DNA of 27,288 nt from positions 1 to 27,288 of IMG/VR virus record IMGVR_UViG_3300031565_000293. The stretch is one strand, 5' to 3'. This DNA comes from a virus. Made by a program: the position numbers and the translations under genes. The notes below the pieces were generated by a model that was given only the letters and a program-made list of their open reading frames with translations, was not told the origin of the DNA and ran no database searches. Below are positions 1-6,532 of the stretch, one piece after another. Position 1 is the stretch's first letter, and every line of letters starts with the position of its first letter.

Positions 1-323
1 GACCCGCTTCCGGCAAGAACACCTACGCCTCGGCACAAGGAACCTACGGGAACCAACTGTTTGAGACTCAGGCGCTTGCTACGAGTGGTGCCGTCGCTGT
101 TGGTGACGATCTGGTCTACACGACTGGAAATCAACTGGTTGCCTCTCGGAACGGCTACCTGATGATGCGCGTCACCACGCAAACCGGTGCAGCAATCTCG
201 CTGGACCTCGCCACCATCACTTCTGAAGTTGCCAACGGCGCGGCTGCTTCCACAACCCTTGGCATCCTGAAGATGCCGCCCGACGCGGAGCAATTCGAGT
301 TGGTCTACGACCAGCGCGTCTAA
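1..323 (+). CDS. Partial virion-type protein, C-terminal 106 residues
   Basis: Open from the left edge (first whole codon at base 3) to TAA at 321-323; the start lies outside the window. The visible 106 residues are rich in Gly, Ala, Thr and Val, with alternating hydrophobic stretches such as GAVAVGDDLVYTTGNQL, and end in FELVYDQRV. This suggests a beta-rich small virion protein. It lies 15 bp upstream of the major capsid gene, where tailed phages often encode a head decoration or stabilisation protein. That role is inferred from position only; no family was recognised with certainty. Confidence 0.6.
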   Translation, partial: PASGKNTYASAQGTYGNQLFETQALATSGAVAVGDDLVYTTGNQLVASRNGYLMMRVTTQTGAAISLDLATITSEVANGAAASTTLGILKMPPDAEQFELVYDQRV

Positions 324-338
324 AGGGAGGACTGAAAA

Positions 339-1214
339 ATGTCAGGAGTTAACAACGCCATCAAGCAAAGGCTCATCAGCGAGTACATCAAGACCCCCGG
401 TGGTCGTGCAAAGCTGGCTGCAAGCCTTACTCAACCGTTGCGTCTTCGACGCGACTACACCTCGGTCGGTCGTAAGACCTTCCTGGTGGAGCAGTTGCCC
501 GACGGAGCCTTGCCGATCTACGACAAGGACCCCGATGTCACCGCATTCGTGATTGGTGAGGAAGGCGAGAACATTCTCGCTATCACCAAGCCACGTCGAG
601 TGATCTTTCCGCTGTTTGAGATTGCCTCAAACCCGGAGATTCCATTAACACAAATTAAAGAACGTAGATTCGACCTCATTGAACGGGCTCAAGACCTTGC
701 GCGAGCAAGCATCCAGGCCGCCGAAGATGAGCGCGTGTTCGCCGTTCTGGACGCCATCGCAACCGCAGGGTTCGACAGCGTTCCTGGTGGAACCAACCCG
801 GACATCCCGGTAGTTGCGCCCATCTCTGGTGCGGTCTTGGCTGACGCATTCGCACTCATTGAGCGCCACGACCTTCGGGTTGCTCGCGTTTACATGAATG
901 CGCGTGACTACGCCGACATCAGGAAGTTTGGTCGAGATATCCTTGATATCGAAAGCCAAGCGACTCTGCTCAAGACTGGTTTGCAAGCTACCATCTGGGG
1001 AGCCCAAGTCATCACATCGCGCATCGTGCCCGCAGGTACGGTCTACGTGTGTTGCGAACCCGAAATGTTTGGCCGAATTCCGGTTCGCACTGAGCTGACC
1101 GTTCTTTCGGCAGATGATCCAAAGGCTCGTACCATCGGTTTCTCGGTCTTTGAGAACCTCGGTATTGGCGCGTACAACCCCAAGGGGTTGACCCGTTTGA
1201 CCGTTACTCGCTAG
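339..1214 (+). CDS. Major capsid protein, HK97-like fold (probable)
   Basis: A 291-residue protein that probably forms the capsid shell. The start is supported by a strong Shine-Dalgarno site GGGAGG at 325-330, 8 bp before ATG. The N-terminal ~35 residues are basic and helical-looking, and are followed by RRDYTSVGRKTFLVEQLPDG, a segment I associate with the capsid proteins of large phages. An E-loop-like beta segment, a long helix (about residues 105-130, ERAQDLARASIQAAEDER) and a C-terminal beta-rich part (VYMNARDYADI to GIGAYNPKG) fit the HK97 plan. The gene is followed at once by a strong terminator, as expected for a very highly expressed gene. Residues 20-30 carry P-x2-R-x2-L-x-A-x-L, the spacing also found in three other proteins of the window. 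Recognition is from memory of the family, not from a search. Confidence 0.8.
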   Translation: MSGVNNAIKQRLISEYIKTPGGRAKLAASLTQPLRLRRDYTSVGRKTFLVEQLPDGALPIYDKDPDVTAFVIGEEGENILAITKPRRVIFPLFEIASNPEIPLTQIKERRFDLIERAQDLARASIQAAEDERVFAVLDAIATAGFDSVPGGTNPDIPVVAPISGAVLADAFALIERHDLRVARVYMNARDYADIRKFGRDILDIESQATLLKTGLQATIWGAQVITSRIVPAGTVYVCCEPEMFGRIPVRTELTVLSADDPKARTIGFSVFENLGIGAYNPKGLTRLTVTR

Positions 1215-1234
1215 TAGCGACCGGTTTACGCAAG

Positions 1235-1271
1235 AACCCTCGTTCCTTCGGGAACGAGGGTTTTTGTTTTT
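1235..1271 (+). terminator. Rho-independent terminator after the capsid gene
   Basis: A perfect 12-bp stem (1235-1246 with 1251-1262, AACCCTCGTTCC against GGAACGAGGGTT) is closed by a TTCG tetraloop and runs into TTTTTGTTTTTG. It lies 20 bp after the capsid stop codon. UUCG-capped GC-rich stems followed by U-runs are the classic intrinsic terminator form. It separates the capsid transcript from the accessory island. Confidence 0.95.
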
Positions 1272-1294
1272 GTCCCACGCAAGATCCCGGTCAT

Positions 1295-1311
1295 CACACA
1301 TAATCTGTGTG
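1295..1311 (+). promoter_or_regulatory. Short palindrome CACACA-taatc-TGTGTG before the fusion gene
   Basis: A 6-bp inverted repeat (1295-1300 with 1306-1311) with a 5-nt AT-rich centre lies just upstream of the nuclease/methyltransferase ORF. It could be an operator for one of the HTH domains in that protein or a small RNA hairpin. Only the symmetry is seen; function is inferred. Confidence 0.3.
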
Positions 1312-1316
1312 TATTT

Positions 1317-3308
1317 ATGTCTTGCAGTTGTCCCAATATTTGTATATTTACGATGAGGATGACACTAAATGGGACAAACTCTCTAAAAACGCTGACGGCT
1401 AAGATTCTGCGGGAGCTTTACCTTGAGAAGCATCTGACGGAGAAGGAGATTGCTGAGCGGTACAACACGACCCAGGTGACCATAGGGAGGCGTCGGAAGA
1501 AGTGGGGCATTCCCACCCTTGGTAAGACGGGGCGCAAAACAGCGAGCCTCCTGCCGCTTTCAGAAGTGCAAAAGAGTCTTCTCGTGGGTTCGTTGCTTGG
1601 GGATGGGCACATGAAAGCTGTATCCCCGAAAACAGCGAGATTCATTGAGCGTCATTCAACAGCACAGGAGCCATACCTTCGTTGGAAGACGGAGATCCTA
1701 AGCAACTATGTGAGTTCATTTTATCCTGTCACGAAACGCGAAAAGGACGGACGGGAGTACCCAGGGGTCGAGATGGCTACGGTGACGTGTGAGGCTCTGC
1801 GTCCCTACTATGATCTGTTCTACGGGGGCCCTGAAGGATGCCGGGAGTTTCCATCAAACCTCGACAAGTTGCTCGATCCTCTGGCCCTTGCGGTGTGGTT
1901 TCTGGATGACGGGTCTTGTTCACGGTTCCACCCGACGATTTCGTTTGGTCTCAACCGTTTGAGCCTCAAGAGAGCCACTCGTGCTCTCCGCCGTCTTGGA
2001 CTTAAGCCTGAGATCAGCGGCAAGAAGGGGGAGACACAGACCATCCTGTTCCCTGGCCAAGCGGACAAGTTCTTTGAAGTAGTCGGGCCACACATCCCGA
2101 ACTGCATGGCTTACAAAAGACAGAAAAGCAGTGAACGGCGAGATCAAGACCGCAATGCCCGAAAGCTGACCCCAGATACGGCGCGCGAACTGTATGACGG
2201 AGGGATGTCGATTAGAGAGATTTCCGATGCCTATGGGGTAGGGCATTCGACAGTTCACCGACGTGTTCATGCCAAAGGCGAACCCAAACGGATGGGGCGT
2301 CCCCGAAAGGCGTACACACGACTAGCTGCGGAGGTTGCCTTGGAACGGTACGACTCCGCCCTTTGGCCCGGTCTCCCAGAAGAGGAGAAAGAAAAATGGG
2401 TTGAGGCGGTTCACGAGATACTGCGCAAAGCCCCTTTTCCAGCAACTCCACCCTGGACACAGGAACGAGCGCAGGTGGAGTTTGAAAAGCTTGTTGCCCT
2501 TGAAATGGCTGAGGATGACAAGACAATCCGACCCCAGAGTTACCGGGGCACCGTCTTTTGTCAGAGCTTTTTTCCACATCGGTACAAGAGTTCATGGAGA
2601 GGCATCAAATGCGCTCACGAGGCGTGGCATGACGGCAAGGATCTGCGAAAGGCCATCCGTTTCCAGTTCAAGCAGGGAGATCCTGTAGCCCCTCACAGGG
2701 TTCTCCGAGCGGTCACGATGCAGCACAGGACCCCAGGTGTGTTCCGTCCGGCTGTGGCCAAGTATCTGTACGAGACCTATTGCCCCCCAGGAGGGAGCAC
2801 TTGGGATCCTTGTGCGGGATGGGGAGGCCGTTTGATGGGAGCCGCCGCAGCCGGGGTCAAGTACATCGCAACGGAGATCGAGCCTGAAACGGTGGCAGGG
2901 AACCGGGCTTTGGCAAAAGTGTTGGGAGCAGATGCCACTTTGGTTCAAATGCCAGCAGAGAGCTTCAAGGCTCCAGCCGTTGATTTTGTGTTCACGTCGC
3001 CCCCGTATTTCGATGTGGAGCACTACGGGGTGAGTCCAGGGCAATCGTTTCGGTCCTACTCCGAGTTTGATAAGTGGGTTGAAGGCTTTTTACGGCCGGT
3101 GATCCAATCCGCGTTCGACGCCGCTCCGGTTTTGGCTCTAAACGTGGCTCAAATCCGAAAAAGGAAAGAAGTCATCGACCTTCCCTCCAAGGTGTTGGAG
3201 ATTGCCCAGGAAGTAGGGTTTACCCACGAGGTTACTTTGGAGATGCCTTTGTCGTCGTTGAACCGCAAGAACGCATCTGAGCCCATCCTTGTGTTCCGCA
3301 AGCCGTGA
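1317..3308 (+). CDS. HTH / LAGLIDADG nuclease / HTH / DNA methyltransferase fusion
   Basis: A 663-residue protein with four recognisable parts. Residues ~25-65 form a helix-turn-helix (LTEKEIAERYNTTQVTIGRR). Residues ~85-265 form a LAGLIDADG homing-endonuclease core of the LAGLIDADG_2 type, with motif one VGSLLGDGH (acid D96) and motif two AVWFLDDGS (D197/D198). Residues ~284-320 form a second HTH (MSIREISDAYGVGHSTVHRR) resembling the first. Residues ~340-663 form an amino-DNA methyltransferase with SAM motif I DPCAGWGGRL (from residue 497) and catalytic motif IV TSPPYF (S561-P-P-Y564), typical of N4-cytosine or N6-adenine enzymes. All key residues are intact. The start is uncertain: ATG 1317, 1353 and 1359 are in frame and none has a good Shine-Dalgarno site. 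No intein splice-junction residues are seen, so it appears to be one continuous enzyme. Confidence 0.85.
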   Translation: MSCSCPNICIFTMRMTLNGTNSLKTLTAKILRELYLEKHLTEKEIAERYNTTQVTIGRRRKKWGIPTLGKTGRKTASLLPLSEVQKSLLVGSLLGDGHMKAVSPKTARFIERHSTAQEPYLRWKTEILSNYVSSFYPVTKREKDGREYPGVEMATVTCEALRPYYDLFYGGPEGCREFPSNLDKLLDPLALAVWFLDDGSCSRFHPTISFGLNRLSLKRATRALRRLGLKPEISGKKGETQTILFPGQADKFFEVVGPHIPNCMAYKRQKSSERRDQDRNARKLTPDTARELYDGGMSIREISDAYGVGHSTVHRRVHAKGEPKRMGRPRKAYTRLAAEVALERYDSALWPGLPEEEKEKWVEAVHEILRKAPFPATPPWTQERAQVEFEKLVALEMAEDDKTIRPQSYRGTVFCQSFFPHRYKSSWRGIKCAHEAWHDGKDLRKAIRFQFKQGDPVAPHRVLRAVTMQHRTPGVFRPAVAKYLYETYCPPGGSTWDPCAGWGGRLMGAAAAGVKYIATEIEPETVAGNRALAKVLGADATLVQMPAESFKAPAVDFVFTSPPYFDVEHYGVSPGQSFRSYSEFDKWVEGFLRPVIQSAFDAAPVLALNVAQIRKRKEVIDLPSKVLEIAQEVGFTHEVTLEMPLSSLNRKNASEPILVFRKP

Positions 3309-3325
3309 GGGGTCGCGGGACTTTT

Positions 3326-3709
3326 CTAATTCTTGGGCTTCTTCGATATCCATTTGGAGAAATCATCCCCGTAGTACCAAGTGAGTTCTTCGCCCGCTTT
3401 GATGTTGCGTAAGGCGGAGAAGTCCAGGGTCTCACTCTCTTCGTTGAACACGAGGTTGGGCTTATCCGCATGGTTGATGTGCTTAGCCTTTCCTGTCCCC
3501 ATGACTTTCATGTTGCGACCCTCCTCTTCCACGTGGAGGATGTAGATGCTCTTGAAGCCACGAGTGATGTGTCCTTCGTAGGAGATGACGTACTCCCCTT
3601 TCTTGATGGCTTCTTTGGTGAAAAGCCCGGAGCCGTGGATGCCGGAGGAGCGCACTTCAACCTGTTTGGGTACGAGATGGGGAGGCTGAACAATGCGCCG
3701 GGCTGGCAT
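3326..3709 (-). CDS. SET-domain protein lysine methyltransferase
   Basis: A 127-residue protein that is little more than one complete SET domain. Seen in order are SSGIHGSGLFT (residues 21-31, the SAM-binding GxG segment), YEGH at 44-47, the hallmark INHADKPN (78-85, matching NHxxxPN), and GEELTWYYG (106-114, matching ELTxDY with catalytic Tyr candidates at 112-113). The SET family transfers methyl groups from SAM to lysine side chains of proteins. There are no pre-SET or post-SET cysteine clusters. The size is close to that of the small chlorella-virus vSET protein (about 119 residues). The gene is on the minus strand, convergent with the fusion gene (17 bp apart) and divergent from the hydrolase-like gene (64 bp). 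The substrate is unknown: host or phage nucleoid-like proteins, ribosomal proteins or capsid proteins are all possible. Confidence 0.9.
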   Translation of the reverse strand: MPARRIVQPPHLVPKQVEVRSSGIHGSGLFTKEAIKKGEYVISYEGHITRGFKSIYILHVEEEGRNMKVMGTGKAKHINHADKPNLVFNEESETLDFSALRNIKAGEELTWYYGDDFSKWISKKPKN

Positions 3710-3773
3710 GGCCTAGCTTTATGTAAAAACCACGAACATCGCAAGTAATCCTTCTATCCTGTTCCCTTGGTAG

Positions 3774-4307
3774 ATGTTGGTCGTAGCTCTCAATGGACTC
3801 CTGGGAAGCCGGGATAGACACCTCGATGTGACCGAGATCGTGGCGGACTCTTTGCGCCTCCTTCCTATCAGGGACCGTGTTGATGTGGTCAAAGGAAGAG
3901 GGGGAGCGGGTCCGGTTGCTTTCAACAAGCTCTACCGCCGTGTGAAGCCCTATGCGGACGGCAAGACCACTCTGCTCCTGGTAGGCAAGTCCTACGGTGG
4001 GCACTGGTGTAGGAGGCTCCTGTGGCGTCTGGCGGAACAGAATCTACTGGAGCGCTTCCATGCGGTTGGGATGGTGACGATTGACCCGGCCAACGCTTTG
4101 CACAAGCTTCAAAAGAAGATGAAGCAGATTCCCCATATCGCTCTCGCTACCAACATCCATCAGTACGGGAGCCGGTCTGGGTATCGCATGGGACCGCCCG
4201 CAACCAACATTGCGGTGGTGGCCAAACACGGGAACATCGAGATGGCTCCGTTGGTCACGAAGAAAATCGAAGATCTGGTCCTCTGGGGCCACGCGAGAAG
4301 GAAATAA
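3774..4307 (+). CDS. Small alpha/beta-hydrolase-like protein
   Basis: A 177-residue protein with a nucleophile elbow G71-K72-S73-Y74-G75-G76 preceded by a hydrophobic strand (TTLLLVG). Two further candidates fall in the right order for a Ser-Asp-His triad: D104 in MVTIDPAN and H152 in VVAKHGN. This pattern is typical of lipase/esterase-type alpha/beta hydrolases, although the protein is short for the fold and lacks an evident lid. There is no signal peptide. An in-frame stop immediately precedes the ATG, which fixes the upstream limit; there is no good Shine-Dalgarno site, and TTG at 3777 is an alternative. It ends 1 bp before the peptidase gene, so the two are probably co-transcribed and translationally coupled. 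The substrate is unknown. Confidence 0.6.
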   Translation: MLVVALNGLLGSRDRHLDVTEIVADSLRLLPIRDRVDVVKGRGGAGPVAFNKLYRRVKPYADGKTTLLLVGKSYGGHWCRRLLWRLAEQNLLERFHAVGMVTIDPANALHKLQKKMKQIPHIALATNIHQYGSRSGYRMGPPATNIAVVAKHGNIEMAPLVTKKIEDLVLWGHARRK

Positions 4308-4308
4308 C

Positions 4309-5058
4309 ATGTCTGAACCCATCAAGATGCGCAACGGTACGGAAACCCTAGACGGGCGGTTGGCCCGGTTGATCCAATTTGACGAACGCTCCCGTAAGTT
4401 CCCGGTCATGGCAACGGTGGGCACCAAAAAGAAACCCCGGAGCTACACTTGGAGGAACGACCAGTATTTCGATCAAGGTTCCGAGGGGGCCTGTGTTGGG
4501 TTCGCCCTGACCCACGAATTGACGGCCCGTCCGGCTGAAGTCCAGCATCTCAGTGCTGCTTTCGCCCGAGAAGAGGTTTACTGGGAAGCCCAGAAGATCG
4601 ATCCATGGGAAGGCGGCAGTTACCCTGGAGCGACTCCGCAGTATGAGGGCACAAGTGTCTTGGCTGGGGTCAAGATGCTGAAGACGCTAGGGTATATCGA
4701 CGGATACAAGTGGGCTTTTGGGCTCAACGACCTTGTGATGGCTGTGGGCTACGCAGGGCCGGCGGTACTGGGTTTGGCGTGGTACGAAGGCATGTTCGAC
4801 ACAGCCTCTTGTGGGCACCTCCATGTCACTGGAGAGATGGCTGGTGGTCACGCCATCCTGTGTAAAGGCGTGGATGTGAAGAACAAGACCTTCACGTTGC
4901 ACAACTCCTGGGGAGCTGACTGGGGGACCGGAGGGGATGCGCTCATTCATTGGGATGAGATGGGTCGACTTCTCGATGAACAGGGCGAAGCCGTGATCCC
5001 GACGGGCCGTCACAAGACTGGGCTACTAGGGACTCTCAAGAAACTCGTTGGCGGCTGA
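4309..5058 (+). CDS. Papain-like cysteine peptidase (C1 family)
   Basis: A 249-residue protein with the complete papain active site. Q56 (oxyanion hole) lies six residues before C62 in DQGSEGACVGFAL, the same Q-to-C spacing as in papain; H181 is in GGHAILCKGV and N199 in HNSWGADWG. The family hydrolyses peptide bonds. No signal peptide or classical inhibitory propeptide is seen, so it probably acts in the infected cell's cytoplasm or is packaged in the virion. The start at ATG 4309 is chosen because GAGAAGGAA lies just upstream and it follows the previous stop by one base; an in-frame ATG at 4210 would overlap the hydrolase-like gene by ~100 bp and adds an unrelated Arg/Trp-rich segment. Its place in the island behind the capsid gene allows a role in capsid maturation, but a host-directed role is equally possible. 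Confidence 0.85.
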   Translation: MSEPIKMRNGTETLDGRLARLIQFDERSRKFPVMATVGTKKKPRSYTWRNDQYFDQGSEGACVGFALTHELTARPAEVQHLSAAFAREEVYWEAQKIDPWEGGSYPGATPQYEGTSVLAGVKMLKTLGYIDGYKWAFGLNDLVMAVGYAGPAVLGLAWYEGMFDTASCGHLHVTGEMAGGHAILCKGVDVKNKTFTLHNSWGADWGTGGDALIHWDEMGRLLDEQGEAVIPTGRHKTGLLGTLKKLVGG

Positions 5059-5348
5059 ACCGTCCGAACACACCGGAGTCGCGCAGACATAAACGGGATA
5101 GGGGGTTCGGTCTTCAGGTGTGGAACACTTGGGGGCTAGGATCGGCTGTTCCACGGCCATTTGGCCCCATAGATCGATCCAACGCCGACTGTGCTCCGGG
5201 CGCTGGGACGCTCATATACAAACCCATAAGAAACTTTATGTTCCTGACATACTCTGGCGTCGATGGCGCAGCGCGGTGACAAGTCGGGTAGTTCCTCTAT
5301 AGGGGTGTCTTAGGCAGGGGTTCCTGGCGGAGCTTCTAAGCAGCCAAA
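5059..5348. other. 290-bp gap without a convincing gene; several small hairpins
   Basis: No ORF here has both a start signal and a convincing protein; the longest, 60 codons at 5120-5302, is basic, Trp/Arg-rich and has no ribosome-binding site. Structures seen: GTGGAACA at 5120-5127 pairs with TGTTCCAC at 5147-5154 (8 bp, 19-nt loop); GGCC-atTT-GGCC at 5155-5166; CATAA at 5225-5229 pairs with TTATG at 5236-5240 in a small AT-rich pocket; and CTCTATAGGGG at about 5295-5304. It may hold a promoter or a small RNA, or be decayed gene material. No tRNA could be folded. Confidence 0.5.
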
Positions 5349-6530
5349 ATGGAACAAAAACAACGATTGTCTTCAGCGATCCTCCGGGTTGCGTCCACCA
5401 ATCCTGAGTTTCGTAAAGCTTTGGTGGCTGAACTCAAGACCGCTCGGACGGAGTTTAGCGATGTTGCTCGTCAGGTTGCTCGCGAGTTGGGATCCCGGAT
5501 TGTCCCGGTGCCGTTCAACCGAGTGCTGGAACTCAAGAACTACCGAGATCCCAGGCTCACGCTTGATCCTGATGCGCCGGAGGTGGCCTATCTCATCAAG
5601 AACATCGAATACGGTGAAGGGACGACGATGTTCGACATCTCAGGATCCCCTGGGAACCTGGAGGTCATTATCGACGCCATCCTGGCTCCTTGTGTGGTGA
5701 AATCCAATGGGCGTAAAGCCATGTTGGTTCTGACTTACGATGGCCAGAGCAACCCGTTGAGCAGCCAAGCCTACGATGAAGATTACGACATCGAACCGTT
5801 CAAAGTGAGCGAGGTTGTTAATATGATTGAGGGCGCCGCGTCAGGTGTGGGTTGGGCTGACGAGGAAGCTAATATCCGGGCTGCCAGCGCGCCGGTCAGC
5901 GTCCTGACGCCTCCCAAGTTCGACGCGAACCAGTACCGGTATTTCAAAGGTCCCGGCAAGACGCTGATGAGGGTTTGGAGACAGCGTAAAGAGAACCCGA
6001 AGTGGAATCTCATCAACCGAGTGGTCGAACACTTTGAGGGCTACAAGTACCTTCGTGAGAAGCCCGGTTGGGAAGACCAAGAGCAGACCGTCTCGATCAT
6101 GGACGCTATGGACAAACTCATCAAGTACAGGGACCACCTGTACCCTGGTGGGAAACCCAAGCCTCCCAAGAAGAAATCCCCACGTGCGGTCTTTTTGGAG
6201 CAGATGGAGTACCCCGAGGTCAAAGCCCTCATCTCCAAGTTCAGCCGGATTTTCAAAGGCAAGCCCGCCGAGGCCGGACAGTTCGCTTACGACGTGTTGG
6301 AGGATGCGAACTTCCACCGGGATGGCCGCAACATGAACGTGGCGATGGCGGATTACTCTGGCACGACCCGAGTTGCCCCAAGTTCAGTAGCCCAGAGACT
6401 TGAATACAGCAGCACCGTGTTGCCTTTCGCTGTGGGCATCGTGGCTGGTGCCGGTGACAAACGTGGAGCCATGCAGATGCTCAAGACTTTCGTGCAGATG
6501 AACAAAGACTGGTACGTGGAGCAGAACTAA
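5349..6530 (+). CDS. Phage protein of unknown function with N-terminal tag motif
   Basis: A 393-residue protein not assigned to any family. Residues 10-32 form an amphipathic segment containing NPEFRKALVAEL, nearly repeated at the start of the protein at 8603 and at the C-terminus of the next gene product. The middle part (about 50-150) is mixed alpha/beta (DAPEVAYLIKNIEYGEG, MLVLTYDG). Residues ~225-290 are charged, with KPKPPKKKSPR near 272-282, and the C-terminal part (GQFAYDVLEDANFHRDGRN) looks helical. The start ATG follows a weak signal (GGCGGAG about 16 bp upstream). It is followed after 2 bp by the next gene, so they are probably one operon. A virion or capsid-associated role is inferred only from the shared tag and the neighbours. 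Confidence 0.7.
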   Translation: MEQKQRLSSAILRVASTNPEFRKALVAELKTARTEFSDVARQVARELGSRIVPVPFNRVLELKNYRDPRLTLDPDAPEVAYLIKNIEYGEGTTMFDISGSPGNLEVIIDAILAPCVVKSNGRKAMLVLTYDGQSNPLSSQAYDEDYDIEPFKVSEVVNMIEGAASGVGWADEEANIRAASAPVSVLTPPKFDANQYRYFKGPGKTLMRVWRQRKENPKWNLINRVVEHFEGYKYLREKPGWEDQEQTVSIMDAMDKLIKYRDHLYPGGKPKPPKKKSPRAVFLEQMEYPEVKALISKFSRIFKGKPAEAGQFAYDVLEDANFHRDGRNMNVAMADYSGTTRVAPSSVAQRLEYSSTVLPFAVGIVAGAGDKRGAMQMLKTFVQMNKDWYVEQN

Positions 6531-6532
6531 TC

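Noticed and set aside
645-1301. Long open frame on the minus strand across the capsid gene
   Set aside because: Complete overlap with a well-supported capsid gene; Cys/Arg/Asp-rich product without recognisable motifs; mirrors the codon pattern of the other strand.
1317-3308. Intein inside a DNA methyltransferase
   Set aside because: The nuclease core lies at the N-terminal side, with no extein before it, and there is no Cys/Ser start and His-Asn/Cys end typical of splicing domains.
1215-3310. Group I intron carrying the homing endonuclease in the capsid gene
   Set aside because: The capsid frame is complete and closed by a terminator before the nuclease; no split coding sequence is seen.
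4210-4308. N-terminal extension of the peptidase from ATG 4210
   Set aside because: Overlaps the end of the hydrolase-like gene, encodes a Trp/Arg-rich segment, and a good ribosome-binding site precedes ATG 4309.
5120-5302. 60-codon frame in the gap after the peptidase gene
   Set aside because: No ribosome-binding site, unusual Arg/Trp/Cys composition and overlap with hairpins; not called as a gene.
5225-5345. tRNA-like stretch (ATGGCGCAGCGCGG ... GGGGTTCCTGG)
   Set aside because: The D-arm-like part is suggestive, but no matching acceptor stem, anticodon arm or GTTCRA T-loop could be folded.
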